The notes below the pieces were generated by a model. The model was not told where the DNA came from. It saw nothing but the letters and a program-made list of their open reading frames with translations, and ran no database searches. A program made the translations under genes and the position numbers. A stretch of DNA of 53,978 nt from contig JAEWIJ010000007.1 in the NCBI GenBank assembly GCA_023387235.1, positions 1-53,978 on the forward strand, written 5' to 3'. The DNA comes from Pseudomonadota bacterium (GTDB lineage Bacteria; Pseudomonadota; Alphaproteobacteria; Rhizobiales; Hyphomicrobiaceae). Of this stretch, positions 50,187 to 53,978 are shown piece by piece (position 1 is the first letter of the stretch; every line of letters begins with the position of its first letter).

Positions 50187-50939
50187 ATGAGACGCGTCGT
50201 GCTTTGGATGCTGGCCGTGCTGCTGCTCGCGCCCCTGCCTGCCGCCGCGCAGTACGGCACCGGCCCCGGCGGGCGGGCACCCTACGAGCGGCGCGATCAG
50301 GAGCGCAATGTTCCGGGTCGCTTCGATTATTACGCGCTCGTTCTCTCCTGGAGCCCGACCTACTGCGCTGGCCTGCCGCGCAACAGCTACGATCCGCAAT
50401 GCCATCGCCGCGATGGCCGGCGCTATGCGTTCGTCCTGCACGGGCTCTGGCCGCAGCACGAGCGCGGCTGGCCGGAGAACTGCCGAACGCGCCAGAGGCC
50501 CTTCGTTCCGCAGCCGCTCATCGACAGCATGCTCGACATCATGCCGAGCTCGCGCCTCGTCATTCACGAGTATCGCAAGCACGGCACCTGCTCGGGCCTG
50601 ACGCCCGAGGGCTACTACGGCCTTTCGCGGCGGCTCTACAATTCGGTGACCATCCCGCAGCGCTTCGTGATGCCGAACAACGACTTCACGATCTCGCCGG
50701 ATGCGGTCGTCAGCGCCTTCGTCGATGCCAATCCGGCGCTGAAGCCGGACATGATGGCCGTTTCCTGCGGCGGGCCTGGGAACCGGCTGCGTGAGGTGCG
50801 CATCTGCTTCAGCCGCGACGGCAAGCCGACACGATGCGGGCAGAACGAGGACCAGAGACGCCTGTGCCGCGCGTCGAACATGTACGTGCCGCCGGTGCGC
50901 GGCGGATCCGCCCCGGTCGGCCGCGGCCGCGGTATCTGA
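50187..50939 (+). CDS. Secreted ribonuclease T2
   Basis: A 250-residue RNase T2-family endoribonuclease with a signal peptide (residues 1-22, ending AAAQ). Both catalytic blocks are intact: FVLHGLWPQH (active His) and HEYRKHGTCSG (His, Glu, Lys-His). Cysteines at the usual places suggest disulfides, so it acts in the periplasm or outside. ATG at 50187 follows TGGAGGGA. It may scavenge RNA or process toxic substrates. Confidence 0.93.
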   Translation: MRRVVLWMLAVLLLAPLPAAAQYGTGPGGRAPYERRDQERNVPGRFDYYALVLSWSPTYCAGLPRNSYDPQCHRRDGRRYAFVLHGLWPQHERGWPENCRTRQRPFVPQPLIDSMLDIMPSSRLVIHEYRKHGTCSGLTPEGYYGLSRRLYNSVTIPQRFVMPNNDFTISPDAVVSAFVDANPALKPDMMAVSCGGPGNRLREVRICFSRDGKPTRCGQNEDQRRLCRASNMYVPPVRGGSAPVGRGRGI

Positions 50940-51098
50940 GAACGAGGCCGCCGCGCATCGCAGCGCGCTTGTGGATAACTGACCCGTCGATTATCCGTCG
51001 ACAGGCAGCCATCTTGTCGACACAATTGAACGAGGCCAACATCGTCATTCCAATAGAGTGGCCGTTTCGGGAGCGGGCGCGTGCCATCAGGCGCTCAC

Positions 51099-51539
51099 AT
51101 GAGGATGAACGGACCGTCGTCCGCCGCTCAGGCCGGGCAGCGTGGCCGGCGCTCGGCCGATGGTGCGCCGCCGCGGCTCGATGATCTCGTGCGCGAGGTC
51201 TCCGGCTCTGGCATCTTCGCGGGGCGGGCCGCATTGCTGGCCTGGGGGTTCGGCGGCTTCCTGATCGGTGCGATCTTCTGGCAGGCCGTGGGCGTCTGGG
51301 GCGTGCTCGGCGAGGCCATTCTCAAGCGTCCGGAGCCGAAGGTCAGCGTCGTCGCGCGGCTGGCGCTTCCTGCGCGTCTTCCAAAGTGCACGACACTGGC
51401 GCTCGATCGCGCCACCGGACGGACGGTGTCCATTCCCTGCGTCGAGCAGTTGCCGTTGCTCGAGGAAGCGCGGCTCATGGGGCGGTCGGATCTCGCGCTC
51501 GCCGCCACCGATCCGCAGCCTGCACGCCAGGACAACTGA
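51099..51539 (+). CDS. Small single-pass membrane protein of unknown function
   Basis: A 146-residue protein. Residues 1-45 are polar and basic, a hydrophobic helix spans about 46-72 (LLAWGFGGFLIGAIFWQAV), and the rest is periplasmic with two cysteines (KCTTLAL, IPCVEQLP). The family is not recognised. ATG at 51099 and 51105 are both possible. Its C-terminus runs to a stop followed by 500 gene-poor bases. Confidence 0.65.
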   Translation: MRMNGPSSAAQAGQRGRRSADGAPPRLDDLVREVSGSGIFAGRAALLAWGFGGFLIGAIFWQAVGVWGVLGEAILKRPEPKVSVVARLALPARLPKCTTLALDRATGRTVSIPCVEQLPLLEEARLMGRSDLALAATDPQPARQDN

Positions 51540-52043
51540 GCCGTTCTGCTCGCGCGACGTCTATTGCGACGCTGAGTCGAGACGTGAGTGGCAGTCGCTC
51601 GAACGCCGCCGATTCGACCGCTTGCTGTCGCAATTGAGGGGCTTGATGAAGGCTCTTCAGGACGCGGCAAACCACTCCCTTCCGGGATCGTGCGGAGACC
51701 GGAATCGAGCAAGATGCCCACTTGAGGAAGAGCGGCGGTTCCGGTGCTGCATTCATAGTCTCGCGTTGCAGCAGATCGGGCCGTCGCCAACGAATTCGGT
51801 TCTCAGTCGGCACCCTACCGGGGGGACCGGCGGAGCAGGCCGATACAGTCCCCTTCCCGCTCATGGGGACGGCGTATCGGCCGGTGGCCCAAACGTGTGC
51901 GCGTACTGAGCCTGCAGAGCGTGCGCGGATCGTCGATGGGCCGCTACCGGAAGGAACTGTCCGGCGCCGCATCGCCACACACCTCCCTCCCCACTGCGGC
52001 GTCGGACGGTTTCTTCAGGTTTCCCGAAACCGCCCGAAATCCA
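51540..52043. other. Gene-poor 500-base stretch
   Basis: No frame looks like a confident gene here. One plus-strand frame from 51540 has a charged, helical stretch (DAESRREWQSLERRRFD), possibly a remnant or a short real gene without a good start. A hairpin CGGTTTC / GAAACCG lies at 52007-52032, just past the ctaA stop. I see no tRNA or riboswitch. Confidence 0.4.
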
Positions 52044-53153
52044 TCAGACAGCAGGGCCGGGCCGTGTCGCCATGAAGAGGTGCCACGCCGCGATACTCGT
52101 CACGACTGCGGCGACGCCCTGATGGGCGAGGCCGAGGCTCAACGGCACGTGCGCGAGCAGCGTCCAGATACCGAGCGCGGCCTGCGCGAGGATGCCGCCT
52201 GCGAGCGCGAAAGCCGATGGCGCAAGGCGCCCGTCGTCCGCCTGCACGACCGATATCACCTGCCACAGCGCGAGCGCGACGATGGCATAGGCGACCATGC
52301 GGTGGTTGAACTGGATGGTCGTGGCGTTCTCGAAGATGTTCATGTGCCAAGGCGTCATCACCCAGAGCCCGTCGGGAATGAACTGCCCGTCCATGAGCGG
52401 CCACGTGTTGTGCGTGAGGCCGGCCTTGAAGCCGGCGACGAGCGCGCCGAGAACGACCTGCAGGAAAATGAGCGCGAGCAGGACGCCGGCGATGCGCCGA
52501 TGGCGCGGCAACGCCGGTCGCCCGCGATAGAGTGCGGCACGCGGCAGCAGCGACCACGCGGACCACAGCAGAAGCGTGAGGATCAGGAAGGCGACCGTGA
52601 GATGCAGCGCGAGCCGGTAGTGGCTGACGTCGACGCGCTCGACGAGGCCGGAGCTCACCATGTACCAGCCGATCGCGCCCTGCAGGCCGCCGAGCGCGAA
52701 GAGACCGGCGAGCTTCCATGACATGCCCGCCGGCAGCCGCCGCCGGATCGCGAAATAGACGAAGGGAATGGCGAAGGCGAAGCCGACCATGCGCGCGAGG
52801 AAGCGGTGCGCCCATTCCCACCAGAAGATGAACTGGAAGGCCTCGAGGCTCATACCCTTGTTGACGAGCTTGTACTCGGGGATCTCGCGGTACTTCGCGA
52901 GCGCGTCCAGCCAGTCGGCGTGCGTGAGGGGCGGTATGATGCCGACGATCGGGCGCCACTCGGTGATCGAGAGGCCGGAGTCCGTGAGCCGCGTCGCGCC
53001 GCCGACGACGATGAGCGCAAAGACGAGCGCGGCGACGCCGTAGAGCCACCAGCGCACGGCGCGTAGGGTGTCATCGGCGAGCGGTCGTCCTGATCCGTCC
53101 GGCACGGGGCGCGCTCCTGAATTACGGCTGGGGCGGGTCCGCTCTCCATACAC
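52044..53153 (-). CDS. ctaA: Heme A synthase
   Basis: A 369-residue Cox15/CtaA-type inner-membrane enzyme oxidising the C8 methyl of heme O to a formyl group, giving heme A for cytochrome c oxidase. About eight membrane helices hold conserved histidines: WEWAHRFLAR, ALHLTVAF, FNHRMVAYA and LAHQGVA. The signature VVGGATRLTDSGLSITEW is at about residue 50. GTG at 53153 gives a reasonable cytoplasmic N-terminus; GTG at 53105 is possible. No other oxidase assembly gene is adjacent. Confidence 0.92.
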   Translation of the reverse strand: MYGERTRPSRNSGARPVPDGSGRPLADDTLRAVRWWLYGVAALVFALIVVGGATRLTDSGLSITEWRPIVGIIPPLTHADWLDALAKYREIPEYKLVNKGMSLEAFQFIFWWEWAHRFLARMVGFAFAIPFVYFAIRRRLPAGMSWKLAGLFALGGLQGAIGWYMVSSGLVERVDVSHYRLALHLTVAFLILTLLLWSAWSLLPRAALYRGRPALPRHRRIAGVLLALIFLQVVLGALVAGFKAGLTHNTWPLMDGQFIPDGLWVMTPWHMNIFENATTIQFNHRMVAYAIVALALWQVISVVQADDGRLAPSAFALAGGILAQAALGIWTLLAHVPLSLGLAHQGVAAVVTSIAAWHLFMATRPGPAV

Positions 53154-53231
53154 AATTCAGCGCGCGCGTTCGATGCTTCCGGGCGCGGCGAAGCGTCGTG
53201 CGGCGGATCGTCCGGCGGCGGGCGGGATCGG

Positions 53232-53978
53232 TCAGAGAACGGCGAACAGGACGCCGGCGACGACGAGTGCGAGCGCGAGGCCGCCGAGGAAGGCCGGGAT
53301 GACGCTCGGCGGTGCGGCAACAGCAGGTCCGATGCGACGGCCGGACCGCTCCGCACGTGCCCGCTGAATGATGATAGGCGACTGCTGGGGAAGCTCCGCC
53401 TCGGACGGCTCCTCGCGATGCGGTCGCGCGCTCGACATGGGGGGGCGCGGCGGCGGCAGCGCGGCGATCTCGAACGGTGGAAGCGGCGGCGGCGCTTCCT
53501 GCGCGATCTTTGCGGGTGCGGGTGTGGGCTGCGGCGCGGGCGGCGGTGCCAACTGCTCGACGAGCGACCGCGCCGGAGCCGGTTCTGGTTCCGTCGCTTC
53601 AGGCGCGGCGGGCTCGTGCGTCTTGTTGAGCGCCTCGTAGGAGGGCGGGAAGTTGTTCAACTGGTCGAGCAGGGACTGCTGGCGGCGGATCAGATCGACG
53701 AGACGGATGTCCGGTGCCGACTCCGACTGATCGGCCAGCATGAGCGGCGGATCGGCGGCAAGCGGGGCATCGTCGTCGCCAGCGTTTTCATCCGGAGCGC
53801 CCTCCTCGGCAGAGGGCGCCGGCTGAATGTCGACGCTCGCTTCCAGAACTTCGAGCTCGAGGTTCTCGGGCTCGTCGATCGCGTCGTCGCTCAGGATCGC
53901 GAGCGGCGAGATCGGCGCGGCCTCATCGTCGTTGGCGACCGGGAGGAATGGGGCCGTCGTGACGACGGCAACCGGAAC
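53232..53978 (-). CDS. Acidic proline-rich protein with C-terminal membrane helix, partial
   Basis: The frame is open from 53978 to the stop at 53232 and has no start in the window, so 248 C-terminal residues are seen. Upstream of residue M at 53741 it is acidic, with many Asp and Glu (LEVLEASVDIQP, EEGAPDENAGDDD). Then LVDLIRRQQSLLDQLNNFPP, a Pro/Ala-rich linker of about 100 residues, RARAERSGRRIGP and a final helix (VIPAFLGGLALALVVAGVLF). This tail-anchored layout could be a pole or pilus-related adaptor, but I do not recognise it. Confidence 0.6.
   Translation of the reverse strand, partial: VPVAVVTTAPFLPVANDDEAAPISPLAILSDDAIDEPENLELEVLEASVDIQPAPSAEEGAPDENAGDDDAPLAADPPLMLADQSESAPDIRLVDLIRRQQSLLDQLNNFPPSYEALNKTHEPAAPEATEPEPAPARSLVEQLAPPPAPQPTPAPAKIAQEAPPPLPPFEIAALPPPRPPMSSARPHREEPSEAELPQQSPIIIQRARAERSGRRIGPAVAAPPSVIPAFLGGLALALVVAGVLFAVL

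Noticed and set aside
1..53978. CRISPR arrays, tRNA, rRNA
   Set aside because: No regularly spaced repeats and no cloverleaf or ribosomal RNA core sequences were seen on reading; short RNA genes could be missed without a scan.

Overview
The window is GC-rich chromosomal DNA from an alphaproteobacterium, most likely of the order Hyphomicrobiales (Rhizobiales). The evidence is a Rhodobacter-type gene transfer agent (GTA) cluster, a perfect CtrA-type box, TadE-type pilus genes, CtaA/Cox15 heme A synthase, OpgH/MdoH glucan synthase and the long N-terminal extension on ribosomal protein S9. I saw no rRNA, tRNA, CRISPR array, transposase or integrase.

Layout: 0.2-2.7 kb holds two tandem, related YkuD-type L,D-transpeptidases, the first behind a CtrA box. 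2.7-9.9 kb is metabolism: an NTF2-like protein, sucC without sucD, an enoyl-CoA hydratase-family gene followed by a nitronate monooxygenase-like gene, an aldo/keto reductase, panB, and an MgtC/DUF4010 membrane protein. 9.8-14.4 kb holds a zinc-type dehydrogenase, mdoH with a DUF2306 gene, and a DUF533/TerB protein. 14.4-19.5 kb is a tetR / membrane fusion / RND pump operon with a candidate operator. glmU follows at 19.8-21.2 kb.

21.2-37.05 kb, all on the minus strand, is a compact GTA structural cluster in canonical order: small and large terminase, portal, prohead protease, major capsid, connector, adaptor, a small unknown gene, DUF3168 terminator protein, major tail protein, two tail assembly chaperone genes, a very short tape measure, DUF2460, DUF2163 hub, NlpC/P60 peptidase and the giant baseplate protein. 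It ends in a lysis gene joining a peptidase/amidase domain, a GH108 muramidase and a holin-like membrane domain. No integration, replication or repressor genes are present. Genes are coupled by TGATG, ATGA and GTGA overlaps behind one apparent sigma70-like promoter. Two features stand out: a C CCT TTC slippery heptamer that would fuse the two chaperone genes by -1 frameshifting, and an in-frame internal start with a good ribosome binding site that could release the holin-like domain separately.

37.4-40.5 kb: two TadE-family pilus genes, a strong shared terminator, the rplM-rpsI operon with its promoter, and a PaaI thioesterase. 40.5-48.8 kb: a secreted small protein, an ECHDC3-like crotonase, a CoA-binding protein, an MFS transporter, rlmJ, a cold-shock protein, a protein with four TerB/EF-hand-like repeats, and a DEDDh exonuclease-CBS-nucleotidyltransferase fusion. 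49-54 kb: a lipoprotein PHB-depolymerase-like esterase, a secreted RNase T2, a small membrane protein, a gene-poor 0.5 kb stretch, ctaA, and an acidic proline-rich membrane protein cut by the window end.
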